A DNA stretch of 28,161 nt from Mnemiopsis leidyi (Eukaryota; Ctenophora; Tentaculata; Lobata; Bolinopsidae), in contig JH154645.1 of the NCBI GenBank assembly GCA_000226015.1, forward strand, positions 391,680 to 419,840, given 5' to 3'. The number at the start of each line of letters is the position of its first letter. Positions within the stretch are counted from its first letter, which is position 1. The translations under genes were made by a program, and so were the position numbers. Shown here piece after piece: positions 1 to 11,600 of this stretch. The notes under the pieces were generated by a model. That model did no database searches. It was not told the origin of the DNA and saw nothing but the letters and a program-made list of their open reading frames with translations.

Positions 1-395
1 ATTTGTACATAGCATCATGTGACTAATCCCAGTTTTCAAGGGTTTATAATTTTCACAGTTTTCTGTTCAGACATCTTAACCATTTTTATGTTAGTCAATA
101 TTATGATATACCATTTTTATAATTGTTCACTTTAGGGTCTATTGATATTTTTGTCTATTTATATATTATTATGGCTCATATTATAATTTAGGTCTTACCA
201 GGGTGTACTACTAACAGGGAAAATCCGATTGGCGATTTGCCACATCCTTCGCAGCTTAGAAGCTTCATTAAATTATATATTACCCCTTTGTGTATTGCTG
301 TGTAAAATTTGATTTTTATTTATTTTATTTTAATTGTAAGTGCCTGCAGTACAAAATGTGATCTCCATTGATAAATATATTACACAAGGTACACT
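1..395. other. Upstream region of the Nup214 gene
   Basis: AT-rich sequence with no credible coding frame. It should hold the promoter and 5' UTR of the Nup214 gene that starts at 396, but I see no confident TATA box or other core element. A degenerate dispersed repeat occupies much of it (about 125-323). An AG at 387-388, eight bases before the ATG, resembles a weak splice acceptor. Confidence 0.5.
125..323 (+). repeat. Degenerate dispersed repeat, copy A
   Basis: This stretch resembles 2144-2264 inside the third Nup214 intron. Shared blocks include a TTTAGG/GGTCTAT start, then CTTACCAGGGTGTAC (CTTACTAGGGTGTAC in the other copy), CTAACAG, and TAAAATTTGATTTTTATT at the end. Copy A has about 70 extra bases between the last two blocks (231-300). 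No coding capacity is visible. It is probably an old non-autonomous mobile element; the class is not recognised. Confidence 0.6.
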
Positions 396-3300
396 ATGGA
401 TCAAGAGTGTGAGGTAAAGCACTTTCAATTCAAGTTCCTCCCAAAAATTAATGTTAGTGGACATACAGACATTGAAAGGGGTAATCTTCTTTCCTCAACC
501 AAGTTTGGACATGTCATCGTATCACATGGCACAAGTAAGTGTGTGTGTGTGTGCTTTTACAAAGTTTCAAAAATTGTATTCTATAGGTTCAATAAAATTA
601 CGATTGTTTAAAAAACATTTTTAAAGTTTATCTTCTTACTTACTAAAAATTACCAAAAAATGTTTCACTCAATCCCTTTTTAATTACAGATGTTTTAGTC
701 TACAAGAAAAGTGACATTCACAGTACTTTTGTCAAAGAAAAAGCCTCAGCTTGTGTAGCAGGTCCTCAAAAAGCTTCTGTGATGACATTTGACAGCAGAG
801 TAACTCATCTGGCCATCTCCTGTGATAACCTGATTTTATCTGTTGTTACAGATGATAATAAGATATCACTTGTAGATGTGAGAACTCTTGATAATGAACC
901 AACTGTCTTCTCCCAGGCTAATATGTCAGCAAAATGTAAGTTAACTAAGCTTTAGAAACAAGCATTGCTTTTGTTTGAGCACAAACTTGTTTTGTTTTAA
1001 CTCAAACTACTTTTCAAAACCACGAGCGCTATATAAGTATATACATATGCTATTTATATGCTACATATATGCTACATATATATGCTACATATGCTGTATA
1101 AGTATATAAGTATATGTATATCATATGGTGGCCAGTTCAAGCTATATCGACATAGGTTGCCACAAACTAGAAAGCTTCAGGCTAGAAGTTTTCTTCAACA
1201 ATTTTCCTTAACCTTTTGTGATTTTTGTTCTCTATTGTTATGGTCCTGCTATCTTTAGAGGACCACTTTCATGTTGCCACACCTGAAAAAGCAACAATTC
1301 TTCCTCCAGGCAGTGGTATGATGTGGAACCCAGCAATTCCTACACTCCTTGCATCAGCCACAGTCACTGGAGAAGTAACAATGTGGGAGGTCCGAGGTGA
1401 TGTCCTTGTACAAGCAAGCACCAAACAGACATTTGGTGCTAGTTCACTGTGCTGGAGTTCTAAGGTTGGTACAATGTTTATAACTTGTGTTTTAAAAAAT
1501 GAGTTAGATAATATGTTTTCCACATGAATTATGCTGTTCTAATTGTACTTTTGTGCAGGATGGGGGTAAGGTCGAACTTCAAATTAATACAAGGTTTACA
1601 GTTATTAGATTCTACTGTAGCATTAAAACCAGGCTTGTGTATATTCAAGGTTATGAGAGTGATGTTATATAGAGTAGGCAGGTTTATCAATTTCATAGAA
1701 CTTTAACCATAAGTTTCTTTTCAAGAATATTGATGTATGTATTTATAAAAGGGAAGGTGAGGTGTTAAAGTTAAAGTATTAAAAGTGGATTCACTAAAAA
1801 CCACAAGAAAAGAAGAAAATTCCACATATTAATCCTTGATCAAAAGCCAAGCAATTGCATGTGCAAACCTTGACGCAATCTTGGTCGCTTGCCAACGAGA
1901 TTCCAGCACGTGCAGAGATGGTACTGCTTTAGAAAGACGAGGTACAACTCAACGAAACATAATCCTGACGAATACAATGAAAAGCCTCGATTCGAAATCA
2001 CATTTCAATCCACTTTTAATACTTTAACTTTAGCACCTCACCTTGCCTTCAAAACATCTAACACTACTCACGTAAAATAATCGAAACGCCTAACAAGTTC
2101 TTTTCCTCAAAAAGAAGACAGTGTATGTATTTAGCAACACTTTTGTTCATTTTTAGGTCTATCTATATTTATCATGTCACATATGATTTCGATCTTACTA
2201 GGGTGTACTTGGTACTGCTAACAGAGTAAATCTGATTTGTATAAAATTTGATTTTTATTAATTCATTAACAGATTAAGCCTCTCTCCAGGGTAAGCAATT
2301 AGCTGTGGGTACTAACGATGGCAAGATATTCAATTTGAAGCCAACTCTTGATGAAGCTAGATGCACGCTCTGTCCTCCACTTTTTAAAGATCAAACACTT
2401 GTTAGGTAAGTAGTATATTCTGATTTGAATGTTACTTTCCTCTGTATGACTTAGAAATGCGAATATTCATTCCTCAAAAGATGTATTCAATTTATAGTGT
2501 TGTTCAAAATAGTTAAAAACTTTTTCACTACAAATTAAATACATTTTTTAAAGAATGAATACGAACGTGTCTGTTCGAAATTATTTCGAGTAAAAAGTTC
2601 CCTAAAAGATCGCAATTCTTAGTCATACAGAGAAAAGTAACATTCAAATCAGAACTGCTATGAGACTAAATAACTACCCGCTGCTACTACAAATAAGTAG
2701 TATGTCATAAGTAACTCGGCTAAGATTATGCCATTGCTTACAAAAGTACAGGTTACTGAAATTGTAAGAGAACAATTTGTAGCTGCACTGTACGACTTGG
2801 CTGCCCTGTACAAGTTTTCATTTATTATAGACATAAATCATTTAATATTTTCAGGGATATTTTCTGGATAAGCACTTTTGAATATGTTGCTGTATACGAA
2901 AGTAATGATACCATCAAAGTGGTCCATGTCCAGAATGTAAGTCTTTTCTGAAACTCAATTCAAATTTTTGTGATTTAAAATCTGATTTACTCAAGTAAAT
3001 AAAACTTTTTAAAAAGCCTGCGTTACACATATATTAAAACCATAAAAGAATCTTCAAATATTTAATACCGAGATTTAGACCTCAAAATTTTCAGCAAAAA
3101 GATAAGAAGATCCCTACTAATTTCACTGACTTTGATGACATATTCTACACTGAACCTGGACGTGCTATAGCAGTTCTCTTCTCACAGATCCTCCCATGGA
3201 ACACTCTTCTTCTGGGATGCAGTCGTGGAATAGAACTGGGTGTGATTGGCGAAGTCCCTGGAAAACAGGGTCAGTTTCTCTTCAACTTAGACGAAGGAGC

Positions 3301-6300
3301 TCGCGCTGAGATGCCATTCCAGGATGGGGAACCTAGCTACCCTGTTGGAATGTGTGTGGACTACAACTTTAACCATCCCACCATAATCGGTGAAAAGTCC
3401 ATTGATCCATCTCCTGTCCTCATGACACTGACCTCGGAAGGTGTGCTGTGTTCCTTCAAATTGCTGAACTTTGACGTCACCACAGGTCTAGTGTCCCCTC
3501 TTGAACATCCCGCTGTTGCTCCCCCTTCGAGGACCAAGTCTATTGTTAACGTCAAAAAGACAGCTACTTCTGCTCCAGTAAGTGCACCGGCTGCTAAACC
3601 ATCGTTATTTGCCCCATCTTCTGCAGCTCCATTTCCCTCTCTAGGAGTACCTGGTTTAGCTTCTACCCCTACTGCAGCTGCCACGTCTTTTAGTGCCTCA
3701 TTCTCAACCCAAAAACGAGATTCAACACCGAGTTTGACTGCAGGATTCCCGACTGAGAGTAAACCAGCTACTAGTGTTTTAACTAAACCTGAAACTGCTA
3801 AGCACCAGGAGGTAAAAGTTGTTAAAGAACCTTTATCAAGAAAACCGTCTTTACCCATTTCGAGTACGCCTTTGGAGAAACCAGTTGCTGTTGAAAAAAA
3901 GAAAGACTCTCAGGAAAATCAGGCTAATTTGGACAGTATATTTGCTAAAAGCATTGATGAAGAGGTTAAAAATTTCAGTTACCAACTTGAGCAACACAAG
4001 CTTTCATCTAACAGATTAGAAGATGTCAAGGATATTCTTAGTAAAGATGAGCTCAAAGATTTCAGCAAAAAGATAGCAAACCTAGAAAAAAAGCTGAAAA
4101 AGCTTCACTCCATGCTTGATACTGTCAACAAGGATGTCTCTGGAGAGAAAGATACGTTACTTGTGGCCCTAGCCTCGTTGGAGGAAGCTAAGGGGTACTA
4201 TAACTGCTACAACGACCCATCATACATTGCACTTTTAAAATCCAAACCACTTGACAAAATGACACGCAAACTAAAAGACGACCTTTATGCCAAGTTTGCT
4301 CAAATGCAGAATCTTATTGATGAGTTAAATATTCAGTTAGATACAGAATGGGAAAACATGCATTCTAACAAGAAGACTACTGCTACATCACGCATGATCT
4401 ACAAAACTTTGTCCCAGCACAGAACAATTTCGAATGAGCAGGAGAAAACAGTTGATACATTGTTAAAACAACTTGGGAATCTTACTCTGAAACCCAAAGA
4501 AGATTCGCCATTAAAATCAAAACCTGTCACTGCTAATGCAAAAACTATTTCTCCCCAAAAACAGAAAATGCTACGAGGAATCTTTGAGAACCGAATGCCT
4601 AAGTCGAAGGTTGTGACATCTCCAGCCAAGTTGAGTATATCGAGTTTCAGCACAAGCTACAGCAAACCACCTTTTTTACCTCCAATGTCAGAGAAGGGTG
4701 AACCTGAAGATAGTGATACAGAGAAGGAGAACAAGAATCTGAATAGTGCGATGAACAACAAACCTGATCAAATGAAGATGGGTATTCCCACCTTGACTTA
4801 CAGTGAAAAACCTAAGTTTGATTTAGATGACCCAACTAGACTTCTGGATGGTGATGAGAAAGTTCCCACTGTCGTCTTGAAGTACATGCCTTCAACCCCC
4901 CAGGTTGTTCCCAGTGCAGAGGAGAAGGCTAAAGGAGCCCAAGAGTTGGTGAGCAAGCTTATGGACTTTGCCCAAAAGGAAAAAGATTCTGGTCCAGGCA
5001 ATACAGATAGCACATTCGCACAAAAGTTTGTTCCTGTTATGAGAACTAAGGGACCTGTGGCGCCTGGTCAAGCCCCTAATGCAGTCATTCAACCACTGTC
5101 CGCTGTAAGCGAATCTACTGTTGCTCCACAAAAAAGCAGTGGACTATTCGGTGCACCTGTTGCTGGAACTTCTTTTTCACTGACTTCTGGGAGTCCCCAA
5201 ACAAGTTCTTTATTTGGGCTGCCAAAAACTCAATCAACCTCTCCTCAGAACGGTTCAAACAAACCAGAACCCTCTGGACTCTTCAGTTTTGCATCAACAC
5301 CACAAACTGCCACCAAAACACCCGTCGTTGATGCTAAGACCATGTTTGGTGCTCAACCACCAGCTCAAAGCACTGGCAGTTTATTTGCTCCTGTATCAAC
5401 TCCTCCCCTGAATGCTGCACAGATTGGAGCCAAAACAACACCAATTTTAGTCACACCCAAAGCTACTACTCCCCCTCAGGCTAACATTTTCGGTACATTA
5501 AAACCAACGGCAGAACTTCCTAAATCGCCAGGGGGTGACAGTTTCCCTGTTTTTGGAGTGCCTGCTTCTCAATTTGATAAAGAAAGGGAGAGTCCAGCAA
5601 CTCTACCGGACTATAATGAGTCTTCTGAGGAATCTTCTACGACTTCACTTGCATCTTCAAAAACCGATACAAAAGTTGGGTCAAGCATAGAAAGCTCTGG
5701 TCAAGACAAAACCTCTGAGGATAAAATTGAGCCTACCGAAACTAAAAATATTTTTGCTGCAGATGTTTCCAAACCAACGCTTTTTAGTTCATCTGCAGAT
5801 GCCTCAAAAAACCTTTTTGCTGCTGCCCCATCATCCGGCAACATTTTTGCTATGGCAAGTTCATCATCATCAGGTGGAAATATTTTCACTTCCTCCAGCT
5901 CCTCTGGAAATCTGTTTGGGTCTGGTGGATCAACTGCTGGTTTCTTTGCCCCCGTTAGCAAAGCAACAGATGATCATAAGAAGGAAAGTTCACCAAGCAT
6001 AGGAGGAAGTTTAGTTAGTAGTCAGGAGAAGTCTCCTGCAACACCACCACAGACAGCACCAACATCCTGCTACACTTCCACTGCATCACCCCCGAAAGCG
6101 ACTCTCTCTACCACTGAGACTACACCCCAAACTACAACAAATGTGTTTGCTGTCGGAGGAAAAGAGCAGGATAAACCTTTGTCTGCTAAAAATCTGTTTG
6201 GTGCTGATGCAAAGGAAAATGAAGGTCGGTACTGTTTTATATAATCAAAATTGTGATAGATTGGTAACTTTGTTCCCAAACCAACTTATCATTGTGTTTA

Positions 6301-8252
6301 AATTATTTTGAGCTAAGGTTCAATCTGCCGATAGCTAGGCAACTGTTTTCATTTTCATCTCAGAAATGTTCAGTTAATCTTAACTGTTTTCTCAGGTGAA
6401 GGTGGATTGTTTGGACTGAAAATCTCGTCCGATGATGCAAAAACCTCCACGCCACCCAAAAATCCGTTTGTTTTGTCAGACACAAAAGCTGCCTCCCCTG
6501 CATCTGAATCCAGTGGGTTGTTTGGAAGTAAACCTGCTAGCACCAATAGTCCCTTCACCTCCAACCTTTTCGGCAAACCTGCGAGTGGGGCAGGAGTATT
6601 CAGCAGCTCTGCAGCCCCTGCTAGTACTAGTGAAGGTAGCGGAACTGCTCCAGCTAGTGGAGGTCTGTTCGGAAGTACAACAACCACATCCAGCGGTTTG
6701 TTTGGTTCTACTCCTCCCACTGTGAGTGATACTAGCAGTGCTTCAGCTGGGCTTTTCGGAGCAGCAACTACAGCAGGTACTACTGCTTCTCCAGGAGGTG
6801 GGTTATTTGGATCAGCGCCAGCTAGTACTGCATCATCAGGGTTATTTGGATCTGCGCCAGCTAGTACTGCATCATCAGGGTTATTTGGATCTGTGCCAGC
6901 TAGTACTGCATCATCAGGTTTATTTGGATCTGCGCCAGCCAGTACTGCATCATCAGGTTTATTTGGATCTGCACCAGCCAGTACAGCATCATCAGGGTTA
7001 TTTGGATCTGCGCCAGCTAGTACAGCATCATCAGGTTTATTTGGATCTGCGCCAGCTAGTACAGCATCATCAGGTTTATTTGGATCTGCGCCAGCTAGTA
7101 CAGCATCATCTGGCTTATTTGGATCTGCGCCAGCTAGTACAGCATCATCTGGCTTATTTGGATCTGCTCCAGCTAGTACAGCATCATCTGGCTTATTTGG
7201 CAGTACCACCACGACCAGCTCTTCTGGTCTTTTTGGCAACACATCCTCCACCCCCTCCAGCGGCCTGTTTGGCTCTGCTGCTCCTTCAGAAAAACCTTCG
7301 CCGTTCACCTCAACACAAAGTTCTGGTATGTTTGGAGCCAGTACAACAGGACAGTCGGGGAGCATGTTTGGTGGTAGTACTGGCGGAGGGTTTGGAACTA
7401 CACCTAGTGGTACCTCAGCTGGTGGGTTTGGAGGTGGCAACGCTTCCGGGGGAGTCTTCGGAAATTCTCAGTCACAACCCGGTAACTTAGCTTTGACATT
7501 TTTGATTTATACTGTTAGTTTATTATTCTGTTTCCGCCCATCGCATACATCTTAAAACATTCAGCCATTTAACCATATCAATATAAGAAAATGAAAATTG
7601 GGACAAAAGCCTAGGTACCAGATGTTTAAACCTAAATTCGGAAATGGTCAATACAATTTCAGGTTTCGGTGGAAACAACTCAAGTAGCCAATCTGCTTTT
7701 GGAGGAGCCCCAGCTTTCGGAACAGCTCCTGCTTTTGGCTCCACCCCTTCATTCGGCTCTGGTCCTGCATTTGGTTCCACTCCGTCCTTTGGATCATCAG
7801 GTGGATTCGGAGCTCCAGCTGCCTCAGGTTTTGGAAGTCAGCCCGCGTTTGGTAGTCAGGCATCTGGCGGCGGATCTGTGTTTGGAGCTGGTTCTGGATC
7901 AGTGTTTGGTGGTGGCTCAGGGGGAGGGGTGTCATTTGGTGGCGTTGCAGCTTCTGGTGGTGGAGGAATTTTCGGCAGTAACAGCAATAATAACGCCCCC
8001 ACTGGTGAGTTATTCATTATCTTATTCATTATGGCGATGTTTTTATTTCGAGAAAAACAATCTCGTTGAGTCACAATTTCTTAACAAAACGTAAAAGAAA
8101 GCCAGTGCATTTTTAATACCTAAAATAAATACAGAGATTTATTACCAGGATTTGGAGCTGTAAGCAATCAGAACAGTGGCGGTTTCCTTGGTAACAGCAA
8201 CACAAACAACACTTTCAACAACAAACCTTCTTCATTCAGCTCTTGGAGATAA
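396..8252 (+). CDS. NUP214: Nucleoporin Nup214 (nine exons, 1799 aa)
   Basis: This is the cytoplasmic-face nuclear pore protein that docks the DDX19 helicase and Nup88 and serves mRNA and CRM1-dependent export. Exons I join: 396-534, 690-935, 1310-1464, 2290-2405, 2855-2936, 3095-6224, 6396-7481, 7663-8004, 8149-8252. All phases agree and the sum is exactly 1800 codons. Residues 1 to about 375 form the N-terminal beta-propeller, with blocks matching the family such as AISCDNL, MMWNP, SLCWSSKGKQLAVG and SDGVLC-like SEGVLC. Residues about 518-715 are charged coiled coil (NLDSIFAKSIDEEVKNF, then LDTEWE). From about 915 to the end there are FG, GLFG and SFG repeats with Ser/Thr/Pro spacers, ending SFSSWR then TAA. 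The least secure junction is the start of exon 3: an upstream acceptor (AG 1257-1258) creates an in-frame stop. A GLFG-rich tail is unusual, since GLFG is more typical of Nup98. Confidence 0.93.
541..553. repeat. Short GT microsatellite beside a 5' splice site
   Basis: A run of GT dinucleotides directly follows the GTAAGT donor of Nup214 intron 1 (donor at 535). No function is implied. Confidence 0.7.
936..1309 (+). other. Nup214 intron 2 with TATGCTACA-like repeats
   Basis: The donor is GTAAG at 936. Positions 1035-1120 hold an AT-rich simple repeat built from ATATGCTACAT units. The chosen acceptor is TTCCTCCAG at 1309. A second acceptor-like TCTTTAG ends at 1258, and the 51 bases between them look protein-coding in one frame, so the exon 3 boundary or a small missed exon remains uncertain. 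Confidence 0.5.
1752..2050. mobile_element. MITE-like inverted-repeat element in Nup214 intron 3
   Basis: Positions 1752-1790 and 2008-2050 are near-perfect inverted repeats of about 39-43 bases (shared core GTGAGGTG, then TAAAGTTAAAGTATTAAAAG and TGGAT), separated by about 217 bases with no transposase. The structure fits a miniature inverted-repeat transposable element. I could not identify a target-site duplication. Confidence 0.7.
2144..2264 (+). repeat. Degenerate dispersed repeat, copy B
   Basis: Second copy of the repeat at 125-323, about 2 kb downstream in Nup214 intron 3, just upstream of exon 4. It lacks the roughly 70 bases found in the middle of copy A. Similarity is patchy, so the copies are old or the insertion family is diverse. 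Confidence 0.6.
2418..2654. mobile_element. MITE-like inverted-repeat element in Nup214 intron 4
   Basis: Left arm 2418-2462 and right arm 2610-2654 are about 45-base inverted repeats (TTCTGATTTGAATGTTACTT at the outer end, CTCTGTATGACT inside). Weaker inverted similarity continues inward through a GAATGAATA block, so most of the 237 bases could fold into one long hairpin. There is no coding capacity. It differs in sequence from the element in the preceding intron. Confidence 0.75.
6800..7189 (+). repeat. 39-bp coding minisatellite in Nup214 FG tail
   Basis: Ten tandem 39-base units encode ten copies of the 13-residue unit GLFGSAPASTASS (one copy has V for A). Units differ mainly at synonymous sites, such as act/aca, ggg/ggt/ggc and gcg/gca/gct. 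That shows both recent expansion and selection for the protein sequence. Each unit adds one GLFG motif to the phenylalanine-glycine mesh that binds transport receptors. Copy number is likely polymorphic. Confidence 0.95.
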
Positions 8253-8398
8253 ATTTCAAGAATTTTGTCTTGCAAATGTATTATATTAGGACAATTTTAA
8301 GCTGGAAATTTGTATTGTTTTTTATGTACGGTATTTTTGTGACATCACTAAGCGGACATACACCTTAATTACTTGTAACTTAGTACTTGTAACTTTGA

Positions 8399-8404
8399 AT
8401 AAAA
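8399..8404 (+). terminator. Polyadenylation signal of Nup214
   Basis: AATAAA lies 147 bases after the Nup214 stop codon and about 220 bases before the SLX4 start codon. It is the only canonical hexamer in the short interval between stop and next gene. Confidence 0.65.
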
Positions 8405-8608
8405 TTACATGGTGTTATTCACAGATCGTACAAAAAATAGTCTTATTCAATTCAATTGTATACCAGGAAAATAAGTGGTTATATATAGAACATGAATTAT
8501 AGATGAATAAATATTATTCAAATTCAATAAATTTAAAAATTGAGGATCTAGTATTTCTCTTTCTTAAGTATTATACTTGTTATTTACGAACTCATTTATT
8601 CAACAGCC

Positions 8609-8629
8609 ATGAACTACAACAAAAGATGA
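8609..8629 (+). promoter_or_regulatory. Six-codon upstream ORF overlapping the SLX4 start
   Basis: A small frame (MNYNKR, then TGA) begins at 8609. Its stop at 8627-8629 overlaps the SLX4 ATG at 8626-8628 as ATGA. A good acceptor (TTTATTCAACAG, AG at 8605-8606) lies just before it, so this uORF would be at the very 5' end of a spliced or trans-spliced message. It might limit SLX4 translation or allow reinitiation. The layout is seen; the function is inferred. Confidence 0.4.
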
Positions 8630-11600
8630 AGCGCCGGCGTCATGACATTGTAGAGTTATCAAGTGACGACTCATTGGACGATGACTTTGTCCCTGCGAAG
8701 CTCAAATCAAAACGTGTGTCAATTGTGCTAAGCAAGAACCCTGTGAGCTTGACTAAACTTAAAACCAGACGAAATGCATCAGCCAATAATTGCAAGAATT
8801 CGGAAGAAGTGCAGTATTCTACTCTTGCTGGGTCAATTAAAACAAAGAGGGGTAGAGGCAGACCTAAGAGAGTTGACATATCCAAAATAACATCTTTACC
8901 TCGACATGTTGAAACTAGCGAGAAATCAGAAAATCAAAATGTCAAACTAAAACCGCAGTTCTCCGATCTTGATGACTCCCTGTTGATTGAATCACTTATG
9001 CCTGGCTCCTCTAAAATAAATCCAAATCAAGGTACTTTAAGTGAGGACACCTCAGATTCTTTAAAACAGTCCAAACTGTCAATTTCAGACACACTAAATT
9101 CCACGGAAAATGCAACAGTTGATAATGCAGAACTTCAGTCCCTTAAAACTCAGAACAACTCTTATACTCCTGAAAACGAAACTGAAACTCGGAATGTAAG
9201 TTCCTTGTTTCAATCTAATACAGACACAGATACACAATCTCAACCTGGTCCTTCTTACGAGCCACAGACAGATATGCGTGCGCTCAACAAGAAATCCAAA
9301 GAAGTAACGTCGACACGCCAAAGTCAAGCTGATTCTTTGGGATACAGTTTTTGTCAGATTTGCCAGAAAAACATATCTGGTTACTCCACGGAACGTCGCA
9401 GAAGTCATGTTAACAAGTAAGTCTTAATATTATCGCCTTCTTATTCATAATGTACGTTATACATGGCACATTCTACTAAAATCTTTTTTGTAGTTTCTTA
9501 CTTCAAATCATGTTTCCATTATATTTTCCGTCCTTCATGACATTAAATCATAAGTTTACAAATCTAGGTGTTGCGATCAGTTAGAACGTGCTAACAACTT
9601 TGGAGGTAGCAGAAGCAGCGTTAACTCACAAGGAGGGCGAAGTGTTCCCTCGCGCGTCAACTGTCCGCTCTGTCCCAAAAACTACAGCGACAAGAACGGT
9701 CTAAAGAAGCATCTCAAGTCGTGTTGTATTGATCATGGCAAATGTTTTGAAACTGTCTGTGAGGTGTTCCTTTCCGCCGGGTATGATGTGAAAATGTTCT
9801 TTTTCTCCCTGAATCTTACCTTACCTTCTTGATGTTCATGTAGTCGTGAACTACTTATATTTCTGTAAAACTCTTTAGTCTTTGTGTTAACTATCTACTA
9901 CTACCTGATCCTCTCCAACATGATTTTGTTTTTAAGCTCATTCAAATCAGTCACATAATCTCCTGAAAAAGGTTAACCCTTTGGTGCACGTAAGGATCAG
10001 TTAGGACCAGTTGGCCCTCTTTCCGGTTAACTATCTAGATCACACCATTGCAATATTGTAGCATCTTATATCTGATTTCAACTCAGTAAGAATACAGTCG
10101 AAATCGTTGATGGTAAAAAACAAACGACGAAGAAGTCAAAGTCAAAAGAGAAAAAACCGACTGCTCTTCAGCTGGAAAACCGATCAGCAATTAACGCTGC
10201 TCAAAACAAAATCCTGGATATCATAGCTGAACAGGTAAACTTTTTCAACTCCTATTTACATTGCTCAGTAATGCACCCACTTAGTCGGAAAGCCCCTTTT
10301 TTCCTCAAACGGTCTTCCACCATAAAACTCGGAACACGCAGGATAAAAGACTTTGATGACTTGGCGCGAGCGCGCCCTTTATTTGTGCTACCACGTACGA
10401 ACTTACTTTACCAGTGTTTTTTACTTTTGTTTTTGCATGCAGCTTGCAATCTCGGTACTCAGGTCTAATTGATGCATTAAAGAGTTTTATCATGCAACCC
10501 AATATTTCAGGACACACAAGAGATTCCCGCCACCCCAGCCCTGAAAATCAGCCACCTTACCACCTACCGTTCTAAACGAAACTCTATATGGAACGTGGCC
10601 GGGTCTGCTACAACGACTGTTTCCAATGTCCTGGCACACGATAAGTCACTGATCAACACACCTCCCCCGCAAGTTTCATTGTTGGAGAGTGTACCACCTC
10701 TCACTGCCTCTGTTCCTGACGATCCTATTTGTCTGGAGAAATCATCTCTACCTTCACAGGCGGACATCACTCACCTCACACAGTTCCTCACTGAGCTGGG
10801 CAAGGACGACTCTGTGAAGGAGAGACTTACCAGTCTTATGTTGAGTCCGAGTAAAACTAGTCAGAAATCTGTAGAAACTAGTCAGGAATCTGTTAAATCG
10901 AGTCAGAAATCTGTAGAAACCTGTCAGGAATCTATGGAAAATTCTGGTGTTGCTGAGAATAAGACTCGTGGTCACGGATCTCTAGAGAAGAAAGTGATAC
11001 AGGTACAGAATTCGTTGAAAAGTAAACCTCTCAGCAGCCCCAGTATAACTAAAAAGCCTTGTAAAATCAGTAGTGTTAATGAAAGTAGGAAGCCTCTCCT
11101 AGATCCCTCCGAGAATCAGAATATCGATGTCGAGGAAAGTGATCAGACGACTGAAAATCACTCCTTTGATAATGAACCAGAGCCCAAGATGGAAAACGAG
11201 AATGTAGCAGACATCTCCAAATCTCCACACGTTACTTTGGTAACAGACAGATCACCCAATCCTTCAGAGATATCAGCTGTAGATAACAGTACTGACGTTA
11301 GAACGCCAGTTAGAGGCACCTCCGAGATGGTATCCTCTATCCGTGATGCAGAGTCCAGTCTGCCTGACCAGTCCTCTGTACAGGAGGACTCGAACTTAGA
11401 TCTGTTCGGGGAGGAGGCTGGGCCAGGTAAGGGTTTCTTTAGTTAACTCCTTAAAGTGTCTTGTAGTTTGAACTTGAGTGGAAACTTATCCTTTATTCTA
11501 TGCATGTCCTCGATAAGTTAGTAGTGCATGCATTGAAATCTGAAAAGAAAGCAAAATGTCAATTAATTATCTCAGCATTCCTAACCAACCTGTAAACTTC

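Noticed and set aside
1836-2080. Two short overlapping open frames
   Set aside because: They fall within the MITE-like element in Nup214 intron 3 and have no protein-like features.
3361-3858. 165-codon antisense frame
   Set aside because: Lies opposite a well-supported Nup214 exon with no domain or splice context of its own.
6370-7440. 356-codon antisense open frame
   Set aside because: It mirrors the Nup214 FG exon; the 39-bp repeat lacks stops in several frames, so openness is a by-product. The Pro/Asp/Ala repeat has no independent support.
6726-7490. 254-codon plus-strand frame in the same repeat
   Set aside because: Shifted-frame reading of the Nup214 minisatellite (YLDLRQLVLHHQ units). 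The GLFG frame shows synonymous-site variation, so it is the coding one.
8503-8625. Earlier in-frame ATG for SLX4
   Set aside because: The added 41 residues are AT-rich and hydrophobic, and a splice acceptor at 8605-8606 falls between this ATG and the one at 8626.
10364-10377. GC-rich palindrome GGCGCGAGCGCGCC in an SLX4 intron
   Set aside because: Unusual for AT-rich surroundings, but too short and isolated to assign a role.
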